In this document: in pieces, positions 47,712 through 59,880 of the stretch | Layout of the letters: each line of letters opens with the position of its first letter | Position numbering within the stretch: the stretch's first letter is position 1 | Source of the DNA: Neurospora tetraspora | Lineage: Eukaryota; Ascomycota; Sordariomycetes; Sordariales; Sordariaceae | Assembly (NCBI RefSeq): GCF_033439725.1 | Contig: NW_026944390.1 | Coordinates: 1,550,001 to 1,614,000, forward strand | DNA length: 64,000 nt | Direction: 5' to 3' | Position numbers and translations under genes: made by a program | Notes under the pieces: model-generated | Database searches by the model: none | What the model was told of the DNA's origin: nothing | The model's input: the letters and a program-made list of their open reading frames with translations, nothing else

Positions 47712-48026
47712 GAGGCTGGTGGGGGATTCAGCTGGCCTGTATGTACAAATTGCGGGATCGAATCAATCAACTGGATTCAATCCCAACCAGGTACCGCAGC
47801 CTATTGTCCAGTGGTACCAGGCTATGGCCGGCTCTTCGGACGACATCTACGCGCTGTCCCTGATCCTGCCGCACTTCCACTTCCTGTGCATGCTCTCCTA
47901 CCTCGGCGGCGTCAGTTCGGGAAATGTGGTCATGGGCGCCCTGCTGGGGCTTGGTACGGCTGCTGCGATTGTGCTGAACACGGTGTCGGCGTGGACGGCG
48001 TGGGCGGTGCACCAGCCGCAGGGGGC
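47712..48026 (+). pseudogene. Internal fragment of a membrane protein gene
   Basis: The plus frame reads LVGDSAGLYVQIAGSNQSTGF, then QWYQAMAGSSDDIYALSLIL and two hydrophobic helices ending AWTAWAVHQP. It has neither a start region nor an end; both edges join unrelated repeats. GC-rich, un-RIPed codons suggest recent capture from a host gene. The family is not recognised. Confidence 0.6.
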
Positions 48027-48210
48027 AAAAGGAGAGTTAAGGGATGGAATAGTCTTGCTTCTCCGCAATGGAATACGCCATCTTGACAACAGTAAAAGGT
48101 TACTAGAATTTACAAAATTTCTATAAATTTGCCTATCCTCCCAGACCCTTCTGGTGGCACGCTAGAAAAATGAAACAAAGGGAAAGGAATTGAGAAAGAC
48201 ATGGAATACA

Positions 48211-51200
48211 CTATATATCTTGAGAGAAACTAATAAAACAAACCAGTCCTGATGCGCAGCCGATGGATATCATCTGTCCCTGGAGGTCCCAATTAAACGG
48301 TCGGTAATTCGGTGGCAGCCAGAGTACGTTCTGGCCGTTGCAAGTAATCCAAGACCTATCCTGTCCCAAACTATAGCCATGGCTCTCTGGATTATCTAGT
48401 ACAACTTGGCTTTCGGTAGTTTCTGTATCTATTTTAATACGTCCAACGTTGGTACGTAGGTAGCGATTAGTATCGTCAAACAATATACGGGTTATTGTAG
48501 TATTAGTAGTAATGGTTTGGAGGCAGCTCTCCGATGCCGGATCCCAGATCTTGATCGTGTTGTCCAACGAACCGGACGCGAGCCGCTGGCCATCAGGCGA
48601 GAATGCCACTGAGTAAACGTAGCCGCTATGGCCTTCTAGGGTCTGGAGGCAGCTCTCCGACGCCGGATCCCAGATCTTGATCGTGTTGTCCTCCGAACCG
48701 GACGCAAGCCGCTGGCCATCAGGCGAGAATGCCACTGAGAAAACGTAGCCGCTATGGCCTTCTAGGGTCTGGAGGCAGTTCCCCGACGCCGGATCCCAGA
48801 TCTTGATCGTTTGGTCACTTGAACCGGACGCGAGCCGTTGGCCATCAGGCGAGAATGCCACTGAGTAAACGTAGTCGCTATGGCCTTCTAGGGTCTGGAG
48901 GCAGCTCTCCGATGCCGGATCCCAGATCTTGATCGTGTTGTCCTCCGAACCGGACGCGAGCCGTTGGCCATCAGGCGAGAATGCCACTGAGTGAACGGAG
49001 TAGCTATGGCCTTCTAGGGTCTGGAGGCATGCATTCCAATCCAATTCTACAGCCGGCTTAGTTTGAATCCATTCAGGTTCTTCTGCCCTGAAATTCCTCT
49101 TTATCAAGCTACCGCTTGGAGCAAATACAAGCGCTGATATGTATGTTTGAAGGGGAGCTTGCTCTATTATTGACTTATAAGATAGAGCAAACCGGTAAGC
49201 ATCCCAAACAAGCTTTAATAACTGCGACTGATCATTACCTCCCTATATCTTTAGTTAGACTAAATTCCTAGTGCGGAGTTGGACTTGTACTTACTAGCAG
49301 GCCCTCGAGCTTTCTAATAGCAACAACGCCCATAGGTATAGCTAGGAGTAGACTTAGAGCTTCCAGCCAGTAAAGGTACTTCGTCTTGAGGAATATATAA
49401 ACAACCTTCTCATCCCGTAAAAGATCATGCCATTTTGTATTCTTATCAGAAACTGAATCACACAAGTGATCAACCCAGTAGACGCACGAGTACCGCACTG
49501 TCGCTAGCGGGTCCGGATTTGGTATTTGGACCTTGTTGCTTGGAAATCCCGGTGCCCTTAAGTTATATATATCGCGTCGCAGTATTGTAGACATAGCTTC
49601 AAGTGACCTCAGGAAGATGATATAGTGTACATCTTCTTTCCCTTTAGGGAAGATCCAATCAAAAGCCTCTTGAGAAGCTTGGTTGCCAGCTTTATCAGAG
49701 ACATTGGAAAGCAAAAAGTCCTGGGCTGATTGATGAACAAAATAGACAGTTTGTTCTCGTAAAGTTAGAAATGAACCGCAAAGCCCTATAATCTCTTTTA
49801 GAGATTCAAGATTGTTGCAAATGGTATTGGGCAACTTGGCGAGAGAGGCTAGTTCTTGAAGGCTGATTGGCTGGCGAACAATTGCGACAACAGCAAGAAT
49901 GTGCTTGCAGTAATCGGATTCATCGAACTGGCTCATATCCTCTCTCATCCGCGCATATAGAGCATCCAGTCCAGATGGAAACATGCGTAGCTTTTCTACG
50001 GCAAACCCTTTCTGGACTTTTTCAAGCGCTTGGCAGACCAACGCCACCCAAAGGAAGGTATCTTGCGCGTTAGAGCACAGGTATTCCTGAACGGTCTTTT
50101 TCGTAATTGGGTCGTACTTCTTCAGCTCTTCTAGGTAATCCACCTTCTGCAGAATAAACGCATTGACAGCCGCTGCGACGGATTCCGCATTTAGCTCCAG
50201 GGAGACCTTCACTTTATCTGCGGCTTTCTCCAACCGTTCCTCAATTTGCGGCCAATTACGGCTTGAGACGATCCACTTGACTCGAGATCCAGATGATGAC
50301 TGCTGAGCAATTAAGTCGAGAAGCTGTGGCAGGTCTGTTGTAACGCACTCGTCAAGCGCGTCAATGACTAGGTAGGTCGTTCGGAGGCTTGGGTCTCGTA
50401 GGATGTTGGTGAAGATTCTCGACAGGGCGTCCCACGTATTTGCATCTTTGAAGAGGCCTTTGCCTGCACGGTCGTACTCACTCCGCACGTGTGAGAGGAT
50501 AGATGGCTGCTGGTCGATAAGTAGATAGATTAGGCTGCGCAGTACGGCGGTTGCATTGTTGATGCGAGAGTCGGTAGCTTGGCAGAAGAAGTAGGCCACA
50601 TTGCAATGGCGCGCGTTGGTAGTATTACCTTGATCCAGCTCATTGATGATGCCGCACAGCAACATAGTCTTCCCTTTGCCGGGGTCGCCCTTGATCCAGA
50701 GTAGTCGGTGCTGTGGGTTGTTACGCCATTGTTGAAAGTCAGCGTTATTGAGGACCCAACGATACGAGTCCTGCAAAAGGCCGCCTTTAGTCCGTTCGAT
50801 GCGGACTTTATCATCGCGAGGATCGGTAAGGCGCAAGTGCTTTAGGCATTGCTGGTCCTTCTCTGACATGTGCTGTATAACGAGCTGGTTAAGATGAGAC
50901 GTCACTTGCTGAGCAGTGTATGTCTGGGTGTCGTCTCGGAAGCACTTTTCGGCGTCTTGGATAGCCCCCAAGTCAGCATTCCAGTCGTCAAGCTTGACTA
51001 TATCCCAGAGAAGGGCTAGGCCGCGGTTGCGATAGCAAGCACAGACACTCTTAATCTGATAGGAGAGGAGCGCTTTATAGAGGTCAATAATTTGGTTCTC
51101 CAATTCGCCTCTCACTCCAGAAAGTTCGCCAATATGGGCGGTAGGATCCTTGAGAAGGATATTCGACAGGTTCCAGTACCAGTTCATTCTCTTAACAACG

Positions 51201-51937
51201 TAGTCGATCCCTTTGCGGTTGGCTTCGGTCGCAGTTACAGGATTGATAAACATCTATAGAAGTTAGTATGTGAAGTATCGCGCTCTAAATAGACGTACCT
51301 CTAAAGCAATACAAATGCCAGTCCAGGCGAGCGCGGCTTGGGGCACGGCCTGGGTTGCCGCATTTATAATGTTCTTTGCGGATAGAACAATATCCATGGC
51401 TATACCAAGGCTTTCTTTCACCTTAGCTTCCTTCTCAGTCTTAGCTAGGCCAGCATTGATAAGCTGATTCATTTGACGGCGCCTGTCCGAGTTGTTTTGG
51501 GCAATGATGTTCGGCTGGGATTCGGGTACTGTTAAGTCGGGGCTAGCCTGCAGCTGTCGGGATAGTATCTTCTCGTATGCGTCCACCAATCTGGCCTCTT
51601 CTTGTTTGAGGTCATTGTAGGCACGGTCCCAGAGTCGTACGGGTAAGCTGGTAGTAATGTCATCTGCATTGGTGGGCGTCTCTATGTTGACGGAACTAGT
51701 AGCTGGAGCGGCTGGGAGGCGGGTAGTGGTATTATCTGCGCCGGCGGACGTCTCTATGTCAGCGGAGCCGGTAGCCGAAGCGGATGGGAGCCGGGACGCG
51801 GATGTAGAGGTGGCGGCGAAGATTTGTTGCAGAGGTGCAGGGCGAGACTGCTCTTGGTCCGTAGAACCTTCCCGATCCTGCGCATTTCCGTATCGCTTGA
51901 GACGCGTCTGGAACCGCGAGCGCAGTCGTCGAAGCAT
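48211..51937 (-). CDS. NLR-type protein NACHT_N-NACHT-WD40, copy B
   Basis: Exons on the minus strand: 51937-51299, 51253-49295 and 49242-48211, giving 1209 residues. The order of parts is the same as in copy A: Pro/Ser/Thr-rich leader, NACHT_N (SLPVRLWDRAYNDLKQEE), NACHT with P-loop GDPGKGKT and Walker B TYLVIDALDE, the DAYRFALSYKSIIEQAPL linker and four WD40 repeats with a tail. The NACHT core is nearly identical to copy A, while the region before it (residues about 250-330), the region around 49600-49860 and the WD repeat faces differ. No lesion seen, so it is a likely functional receptor for non-self recognition acting in the cytosol. Confidence 0.88.
48540..49020 (-). repeat. High-identity WD40 units of copy B
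   Basis: Four units of 126 bp encode SVAFSPDGQRLASGS. Variation is concentrated in the residues after EGHS (YSVH, DYVY, GYVF, GYVY) and before TIKIW (EDN, SDQ, EDN, LDN). Confidence 0.85.
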
Positions 51938-52640
51938 CGTAGCGTTGGGGAAGGAACGTCTTAACTGAGGTAGATGAGGCACTCGAGGATGATCGTGTTG
52001 TCTTGGAGGTGGCGGATGCTATGGTTGATGATCAATGGATTGAGTTTATGGAAGTGCCGAGAATTTCTCTATCCTGCCACTAAGGACACAATAAGGAAAA
52101 CAAACTAGAGCCCTATGTTTTCTCGAGGCTATGATGGAGCATGAGACTCTCTGTGTTGTCACCAAGTGCGAGATGGCTGGCGGCTTCCTCCCAATTACAG
52201 GCCAATCACCCAAACGACATTTCTTTTCTAGACGCCGGGCATTCTGGACCTAGAGACTTCAGGGCGCCAATCAATAACTCGACTTGAGCGAGGGTCGTGG
52301 CTTTCTGTCACGGGGTCTACAGGGTTGGCAATAGTGTACCAGTAGCGGCCTGGTAGCTTGCACCACTTATGGGGCCGTGGCGCGGGTAGGGCTCAGCTTT
52401 TCAGCTTTTCCCGAATGTCACGAGCGACGTGGTCACGAGAGACAAAGCTGAACACGTTGATTCCAGGTCTATAGTAGAATGACAAGATAAAGAAGAAAAA
52501 GAGGGAAACATGCAAAGACGCGTCTGGCGCCCAGGGTTTCAACTTAGGGCCCAAATAGCCGGTATACGCGGCATAACATCACGTGCACGTCCCGCCGTGC
52601 CGGGACCCATCCGCTAGTGCCGTGATACCGAATATCGTTC
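51938..52640 (-). promoter_or_regulatory. Shared NLR/HET upstream module, copy B
   Basis: Collinear with 46330-47040 upstream of HET copy 2, although the downstream genes have different domains. Beyond it the homology continues into the relic gene at 52678-53292. Confidence 0.65.
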
Positions 52641-52677
52641 GTTATGCGGCGTTATGGTTTCTAATCCTCCTCTGATC

Positions 52678-53292
52678 TTAACCCTCCAAGGTCCGGTCAC
52701 CTTCCTCCATGTCGGATTCAAGGTCGAGATCATCATCCTCCTCCTCACTGCTCATCCAATCAAGGTCATTTTGCAACAATTCCATGAGCTTCTCCTGAGT
52801 GTTCTCGAGGACCTTTGCCACGATCTAGTGATAGTAAGTTTCCAGTTCCTCATCTAACTTTTTGCTGCTCGTTTGCTTACCTTGTCTCTGAGCAGATTCT
52901 TGGCCTTTATGTAGTCGCAACAATACTCGATCGCATAGTCTTTCACCGCTTTGGCCATTTGCGGGGAGAGTTCACAGCCGGGGTGGGCGGGGATGGGAGG
53001 TGGGACGAGGACGGTTCCGTCCGGTCCGGTTATGGTGCGCGTGGATGTGCCCGCGATACCCGTGACTGTGGTGATGGTGAGGCCTATGGCTCCCGTGCCC
53101 GTGGTCTCTGTGACAATCTAGAATTACTGGGCTGGCGCTTCAGGTGTAACCGTGACAGTGGAAGGGGCAGTTGCAGGAATGGAAGACTTTTTGTCCGCAT
53201 ATGTCCGCTAAGGAGAGCCTAGCGTAGTATTGAGCCAGAAAGTCCTTTTTAGATTGCGGATGAGATAGGTAAACGGGGTTAGTATAATCCAT
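52678..53292 (-). pseudogene. Unrecognised gene relic, copy 2
   Basis: Second copy of the relic at 47094-47710, starting MDYTNPVYLSHPQSKKDFLA. A 2-bp deletion near 53197 shifts the frame after RLSLAD, and TAA (53124-53126) and TAG (53118-53120) lie further on at the places where copy 1 also has stops. The C-terminal acidic tail is preserved in sequence. Which copy is ancestral cannot be told. Confidence 0.6.
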
Positions 53293-54635
53293 TAAGGCTA
53301 GTGCTAAATCCAGGTCTCTTGGATGTCGTATATATGGCTTCGTTTCCAAAATGTCAAAGAATCTGTCGACTATAGACACGTGATCGGGATTAAATTCGGG
53401 TCCAAAAGTCGGAAGAGGAGAACGAGTGTGCGTGGAGTGGTATGATGTCCGTTCCTATGAGGGTCTTGAAGAGTTGACAACTGGCATGTCCAAGTCTGAT
53501 GATACAAGGATAGGATGTGAATGCGAGAATAAGACAACCGAAAATCGGGGGATGTCCTGAACTTTTATCTTGAAACACAATCTGTAAAGAAACTCTCTTC
53601 ACCTAATTTTTGCTGGAGGGAGCTGGGTTGGAGAAACGGGTGGGAAGAGGGGAGAGACCGTCTTGGGAGGGGTGGTGACGGAGAGCAGGGGAGAGATATA
53701 GAGACAGAGAGAGATAGTGGGAACTGTTGATGATGATGGATGGTGTTGTCGAAGGAGAAGAAGTTTAGGGGAAAGAAAGCACAAGTATGTGTTAACATAA
53801 AGACAATATTCCCATCCTCTTCGGTCTAGAACTAATTAGGCTGATTAGCCTGCCTCCTTCATCTAGATGCCTGCCTTGCCCTACTTCATTGGTCCGACTA
53901 TTCGTCGCTCGGTAAAATCTAATGCCCGCCAATGAACGTTCTAGCCTAAACGCTAAACCCCGCCAGTAAACGCCTGCAGCTTTGTAAACAGGTCAACGTT
54001 CATCCGTATGTGGGCCCCACTCTTCTCTCTGAATCGCGGTATTGTTGGAGAGAAGGTCGTAAGTCGGCTGCTTATCGCTCATATTTCCCTGAGAACTCTA
54101 GAATTTTCAGGTCAGAAAAGAGTTTGTTGGTTCATACTGCAAGGTCTAGAAAAGACGTTCTCAATTTACTCTCAATATAAGTAGAGGTTCGTTCAGCGTC
54201 GGATACGGATGTTACTGGCAATGGTCTGAAAGCGGCAGTCTCTACATGTACTGAAACAATGGATACTGCCCGTATACAGTAGGGACTGAAATCAGTGTCC
54301 AGGTTTTCAATGTTGAATTAGTCTTAGCACGGACACTGTGCTGCCCCACAGCTTCGTAGAGTCACCTAGCCTGCCAAAGTCCACCTCGCTAAGCCCTACA
54401 GCCTAACCTAAACCGTAAGCCGTTTCTGGCGCTAATACAACCCACTCCAAACGCGCTTACAAATAACTCGCTTCGGCTCCGCTCCACAGGCCGGCGATTG
54501 TTGATGGTTAAGAACAACCCCCGATAGCTGCATAAGGATGCAAATATACAGATTAGAAACTTTTACGGTAGTTTTACATGTAACCGAATAGAGGCCTTCA
54601 GATTGCACTATACAGCAAGAAGAATTAAGATGAGC
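53293..54635. other. Intergenic region with purine-rich tracts
   Basis: Purine-rich low-complexity sequence (GAGAGATATAGAGACAGAG) lies near 53685-53730. No gene is recognised; the part before 54636 is probably the 3' UTR of the TPR gene. Confidence 0.45.
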
Positions 54636-57600
54636 CTAGCTACTCCATTTCGATACAGCAGTTAAGGACGACAGCGTATAGGGATGCTCGGGCCCGAGGA
54701 CTCGCTCCAGAGCCTCCACGCAGTCTTGCATCAACGCTAGGGCATCTTCATGTCGCCCTTGACTCTTCCACGCGAAAGCAAGGTTGTTCATGCTCGTCAG
54801 CGTGTCTGGGTGGTCGGCCCCGAGTTTCGTCTTGCTCGTCTCCATCACCTGCACAAACAGCTTCTCGGCCTCGTCCCACCGGCCCTGGTTCCTGTAGGTT
54901 GATGCCAGGTGGGCCATGGCGGCCAGCGTGTCTGGGTGGTCGGCCCCGAGCTTCGCCTTGCTCGTCTCCATCACCTGCACCTCCAGCTTCTCGGCCTCGT
55001 CCCACCGGCCCTGGTTCCTGTAGGTTGATGCCAGGTTGCCCATGCTGGTCAGCGTCGAGGGATGATCGGCCCCGAGCTTCGCCTTGCGAGTCTCCATCAC
55101 CTGCACCTCCAGCTTCTCGGCCTCGTCCCACCGGCCTTGGTTCCTATACGTCGACGCCAGGTTGCCCATGCTGGTCAGCGTCGAGGGATGATCGGCCCCG
55201 AGCTTCGCCTTGCGAGTCTCCATCACCTGCACCTCCAGCTTCTCGGCCTCGTCCCACCGGCCCTGGTTCCTGTAGGTTGATGCCAGGTTGTTCATGCTCG
55301 TCAGCGTGTCTGGGTGGTCGGCCCCGAGCTTCGTCTTGCGAGTCTCCATCACCTGCACAAACAGCTTCTCGGCCTCCCCCCACCGGCCTTGGTTCCTGTA
55401 CGTCGACGCCAGGTTGTCCATGCTGATCAGCGTCGAGGGATGATCGGCCCCGAGCTTCACCTTGCGAGTTTCCATCACCTGCACAAACAGCTTCTCGGCC
55501 TCGCCCCACCGGCCCTGGTTCCTGTACGTCGACGCCAGGTTGGCCATGCTCGTCAGCGTGTCTGGGTGGTCGGCCCCGAGCTTCGTCTTGAAAGTCTTCA
55601 TCACCTGCACCTCCAGCTTCTCGGCCTCGTCCCACCGGCCTTGGTTCCTGTACGTCGACGCCAGGTTGGCCATGCTCGTCAGCGTGTCTGGGTGGTCGGC
55701 CCCGAGCTTCGCCTTGCTCGTCTCCATCACCTGCACCTCTAGCTTCTCGGCCTCCCCCCACCGGCCTTGGTTCCTGTACGTCGACGCCAGGTTGGCCATG
55801 CTCGTCAGCGTCGAGGGATGATCGGCCCCGAGCTTCGCCTTGTGAGTCTCCATCACCTGCACCTCCAGCTTCTCGGCCTCGTCCCACCGGCCTTGGTTCC
55901 TATACGTCGACGCCAGGTTGCCCATGCTCGTCAGCGTCGAGGGATGATCGGCCCCGAGCTTCGCCTTGCTCGTCTCCATCACCTGCACAAACAGCTTCTC
56001 GGCCTCCCCCCACCGGCCATGGTTCCAAAGCGTCGACGCCAGGTTGCCCATGCTCGTCAGCGTGGCTGGGTGGTCGGCCCCGAGCTTCGCCTTGCTCATC
56101 TCCATCACCTGCACCTCTAGCTTCTCGGCCTCCTCCCACCGGCCCTGGTTCCTGAATTCCAGGAGAAGCTTGGAGGGCTCGGAACAGAGACGAGCATGGT
56201 GTCGCCAGTAAGTTGCAGCGTAAAAGTAAAGTAGGTGGGTTCTCATCCGCCCAATATAGTCACCTTTACTTCTGCAAGGCCCGCTCTTGAAGATAGAGTA
56301 CATAAGGTAGGTGACACAAACTTCCGTGATCGTATTATGCGGGTTTATGTTTAAGGACAATTTGAAGTGGCGCTGTTCCAGATATTCTTGGGTAGTATAA
56401 TGGACCAGACGGACTTCTTGGCTCTTGTCGTCAACGATTGCCAATCCAGCGCAGATTGACACATCCAGGCTGGCAATGAGATTGTCTTCATCCAACTCGT
56501 TGCGACCAACCTCAACAGCAAGGGCATGCCTGAGTTCTTCTGTCGAAAGAGGTCGTTTTGCGTGCGTGATCCAGAGAAGAATTTGCGTCGCGAGGTTCTG
56601 AAAGTCCGGTTCTTGCTTATTGATTCGCGCCATGGTTTCGTCATAAGCTTTGTAGAGGCTGTCTTCTACCGAGAGCATTTTTGCTTTATCGTTCTGATGT
56701 TGCATGCCTCGCAATACATCACGCACCCCTTTGGGCGTAGACTTGACCCTGAGCGAGTCCATATAAAGTCGCGCCAAAAGAAACCTATAGTACAGAGATT
56801 AGCCTGCTGACAGTGGTGAAAGCACGATGACAACTTACATTCCCCGGGTGGCTTGTAATATTGTGTCCTTGACCTCTTGCCGGAGAGCTTTGTTGATAGG
56901 GAGTTTGTTGGTATGGAGGGGCGATGAGTCTGGCATACTTGAAAGCCACCCTTCCACATATGCCCCCACGTCATCCTGGTTGGCAAATATGTCCACTTTG
57001 GAGGCGTCGCAGAAGAATTGGCTGATGTCTGCAAGAAGTGGCCTTGAAGTGACAAATATTTTTAGGTTTGGGGAAGATCGTCCAAGTTTGCCCAGCTCGT
57101 CCACCAATGCATTTCGATGGTTGTCATCATCGAGCAATTCATCGAGTGCGTCAACAACAACGTAAACTCGAGTAAAGCCCTGAATGACGTCCTCCAACGC
57201 CTGTCTTACTTCCTGGCGAGATGGCCTGGTGGATTTCAATGTGTGTTTCGCATGTAACTGTGTCACACCCGGCGACAAAGATTCCCTCGAGAGACACAGC
57301 TGCTTTGTAAGGCTGGAAAGAAGTCCCAGGGCTGTTTGCTCGTCCTGGCGTTTGTAATCGCAGTATATGTAAGCGACCTCGGTCTCACCAGCTAAAGAGT
57401 GGGAACCACTCGCTAGATCTTCGATAACGATCGAAGATAAGATGGTCTTTCCCGCTCCTTGGATTCCTTGACAGAACAGCACCCTCACATCCTTATCTCT
57501 CCATGTTTGGTACTCGGCTGAATCGAGGAACCACTTACCGGTCCCTGGTTGTTGTTTATCCCGATGAAGGCTATGTTGTGGTCCAAAACCGATGTCTGTA

Positions 57601-59067
57601 AGCCAGTCAAGCACCCTTGACTTTTCGTTTTGGCGTTGGCCAGAGTCGATAGTAGTCCGGATGACATTCACATCTGTTGCGGTTGCATGAACTAATCCAC
57701 AAACTAGTTTGAGGTCAGAATAAATCCCAGGATAAAGTTACACGAGTCTAAGTGTGTGACCGAGGACAGAATGCATTTGAAACAATGGACATGACGAAAT
57801 GGATCTGACGAAATGGATCTGACAAAATGGATGTGATAAAATGGATGTGACAAAATGGATGTGACAGAATGGAATGTGATTTAAAATGAGATCAATTGAC
57901 ATATTGTTGTTGTTTTGTACATAATGAAATGTGGGGAAGAGGATATGAAGGTCCGAGGGAAGTTCAAACTGCGATTGAGCCTTGGCCAGACAATCATACT
58001 GGGATGGTTTGAGAAGGTAACTCCAATGACTTCGGCTGACCTTTATTAACAGTATTCATGAGCTCAGGTATATCCCTCGCTGCTCGTTCTTGACGAACAT
58101 TTGCCGGCTGGAGTACCTCGAGAAGTTCCTTTGTGTAGGCTGCAGCAACAGCAGCCGCGTACTCTTGCCATCTCTTATTCTTGTGCGAGTCCGCATAGTC
58201 ACAAATGCCCCGTATAACAAGACAAGGAAAGCTGTTCATCAATCCCGCTGCTTCCATTTCAACGCAAAGTACGCGGCCGCCAAGGTCCTTGTCGAGACTG
58301 TCGCGGAGTATGGCACTCTTGATAACCTTGTTGCCCGAGGCGATCAGTCCGTAGTGTATCTCCATTGGCCGTGGCTTTCTCTGAATAATCTGGGAGGCAT
58401 CACAATTGTCGCAATTGCTCACTCTGTCGTTTCCTTCAAGCTCGTGGTGTGCAGAGTCAGGTGCAAACAGCACATCGTTGAGAGAGTCCTTCCGGAGATA
58501 CTTGGAAGCGAATTTCGGCCTTTTGCTCTCCAGCTCCTTGAAGAATGCTTCGATTCGGGATTCCTCCACCTCATGCTTTGCGACGAGGTGGCTTATCGCT
58601 GTGAGTAGTGCATCCGGCGGTCTGTTCAATGCCCCTGTCCGCTTGAAGACGGTGGTATTCTGATCCTGCAACGCCTTCCCCATATCCCACTGAACTACAC
58701 CAGGAAAGTGATCGGTAGGCACGCTCACGACAACATCTCCGAGACGGACGTCATGTTTGGGGATGCCACCACCAATACCAACCATCAGTCCAAATTTGAT
58801 CGATGGAAATGTTGACAGCATTCGGGCAATGACAGTTGCTGCTGCTGTTGTGCCAACTTCGCCCATCGGGAGGCAAGCAATGACAATGTTGTGCTCCCTT
58901 ATTGAACCAAGCATATACGAGTTGGCGTCGTTTTTCGAGTTTGGAAGAGGAGCATGAGGGATATCCAGCATGGCCATTGCCGCTGCCAGTTCTTTGGGGA
59001 GTGCGCAAACCCAACCTATGGTGTAATCGGTATGGGACCTGGGGTTATCGGTCCGTTCGGTCGCCAT
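54636..59067 (-). CDS. NLR-type protein PNP-NACHT-TPR
   Basis: Three main exons on the minus strand: 59067-about 58000, about 57703-56839 and 56784-54636, near 1360 residues. The first encodes a nucleoside-phosphorylase-like (PNP_UDP_1) domain with YTIGWVCALPKE, the GIGGGIP loop and VEMEAAGL. The second encodes NACHT with P-loop GIQGAGKT and Walker B VYVVVDALDE. The last starts FLLARLYMDSL and carries eleven 42-residue TPRs of the kinesin-light-chain type (LGADHP..TL..M.NLASTYRNQGRW) plus a capping repeat. The 55-bp intron at 56785-56838 is sound. The first intron is long (about 0.3 kb), contains a tandem array, and its donor phase does not match the visible acceptors, so that junction needs transcript data. 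PNP-NACHT-TPR is a common fungal NLR architecture; no lesion is seen in the exons. Confidence 0.85.
54760..56145 (-). repeat. High-identity 126-bp TPR units
   Basis: Eleven tandem units of 126 bp are nearly identical in DNA. Differences recur at a few codons only (L-E-V versus L-F-V, METS/METR/METH/MKTF, ST versus DT, MGN/MAN/MNN), which suggests gene conversion with selection on the binding face. Confidence 0.88.
57785..57879 (-). repeat. Tandem array in the first intron of the PNP-NACHT-TPR gene
   Basis: About six units of 16 bp, GACGAAATGGATCT or GACAAAATGGATGT with slight changes. It is non-coding in the chosen gene model. Confidence 0.85.
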
Positions 59068-59880
59068 CTTGTGAAAGACCGGTCCGGCGCCCGCCGGTCA
59101 CGAGAGCGTGTTAAAGACGCAGAGGAGGGAGCAGCCGAGCGGGAATAGTGTGATATAGTTTGTGCGAAGTGATGATGATAGAGGGTGTAGGAGCGCGAAG
59201 GAGCCTGAAAGAAAGACTTCTCAGAATCGGCGGGTGATGAATTGAAAAAGTGATCCGGAAAGGATCCAAGACACTTGAGGAAGTGAGGCTCTGGCAAAGT
59301 GAGGAGTATATCAGCTACTGCACAACCAACACCCATTCATCCCCCCGCGTGACCAAATTTGAAGAGATGCATACCTTAGGTGCGGGCTAGTGTCCATCTG
59401 TCCCCATTAAAGGCATTCCAGCACGAATCGCTGGTGAAGTTGTCAAGTTGTCCATGCTCGTAAGCATTAAGGAACTTTCAGCTCAGGCAGCCTGATGGAG
59501 CCCAAAGGATGCATCTTCGCACAGCCACAGGCGTCTACCTTAGTTTCGACGGCGCTGGACGAGTGGACAACGAAGGGTTCCTATTGGACAACGAAGGGTT
59601 CCTATTGGACAGTGGTGGTTGTTATTTGATGGCGATGCAGTCAGTGTGATGGAGAATGGAGACCGGGACCTGGCCGCAGGTGGACGTCCACCAGCAGCGG
59701 CCTGGTAGCTTGTACCAATCATGGGGGTGTCATGGCCCAATCCTGTAGAGTAGATAAGGAGCGTGGGGCTCGTGCGACCATATTCCGTTGTTTTTTTCTT
59801 TCTTTAGTCATAAATTCTATGTCGAAGTTCAACCAACTGCTGCAGCCTTGACTCGCTTGTTACGTACTCTCACAGGGGGC
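59068..59880. other. Upstream region of the PNP-NACHT-TPR gene
   Basis: It probably holds the promoter and 5' UTR. A 21-bp unit, ACGAAGGGTTCCTATTGGACA, repeats near 59566-59610. Words of the shared accessory repeats (GCGGCCTGGTAGCTTG near 59696) appear, as in the 26.3 and 52.3 kb modules. Confidence 0.5.

Noticed and set aside
54748-55887. Long alternative frames across the TPR array
   Set aside because: They are shadows caused by the 126-bp periodicity of the true TPR frame.
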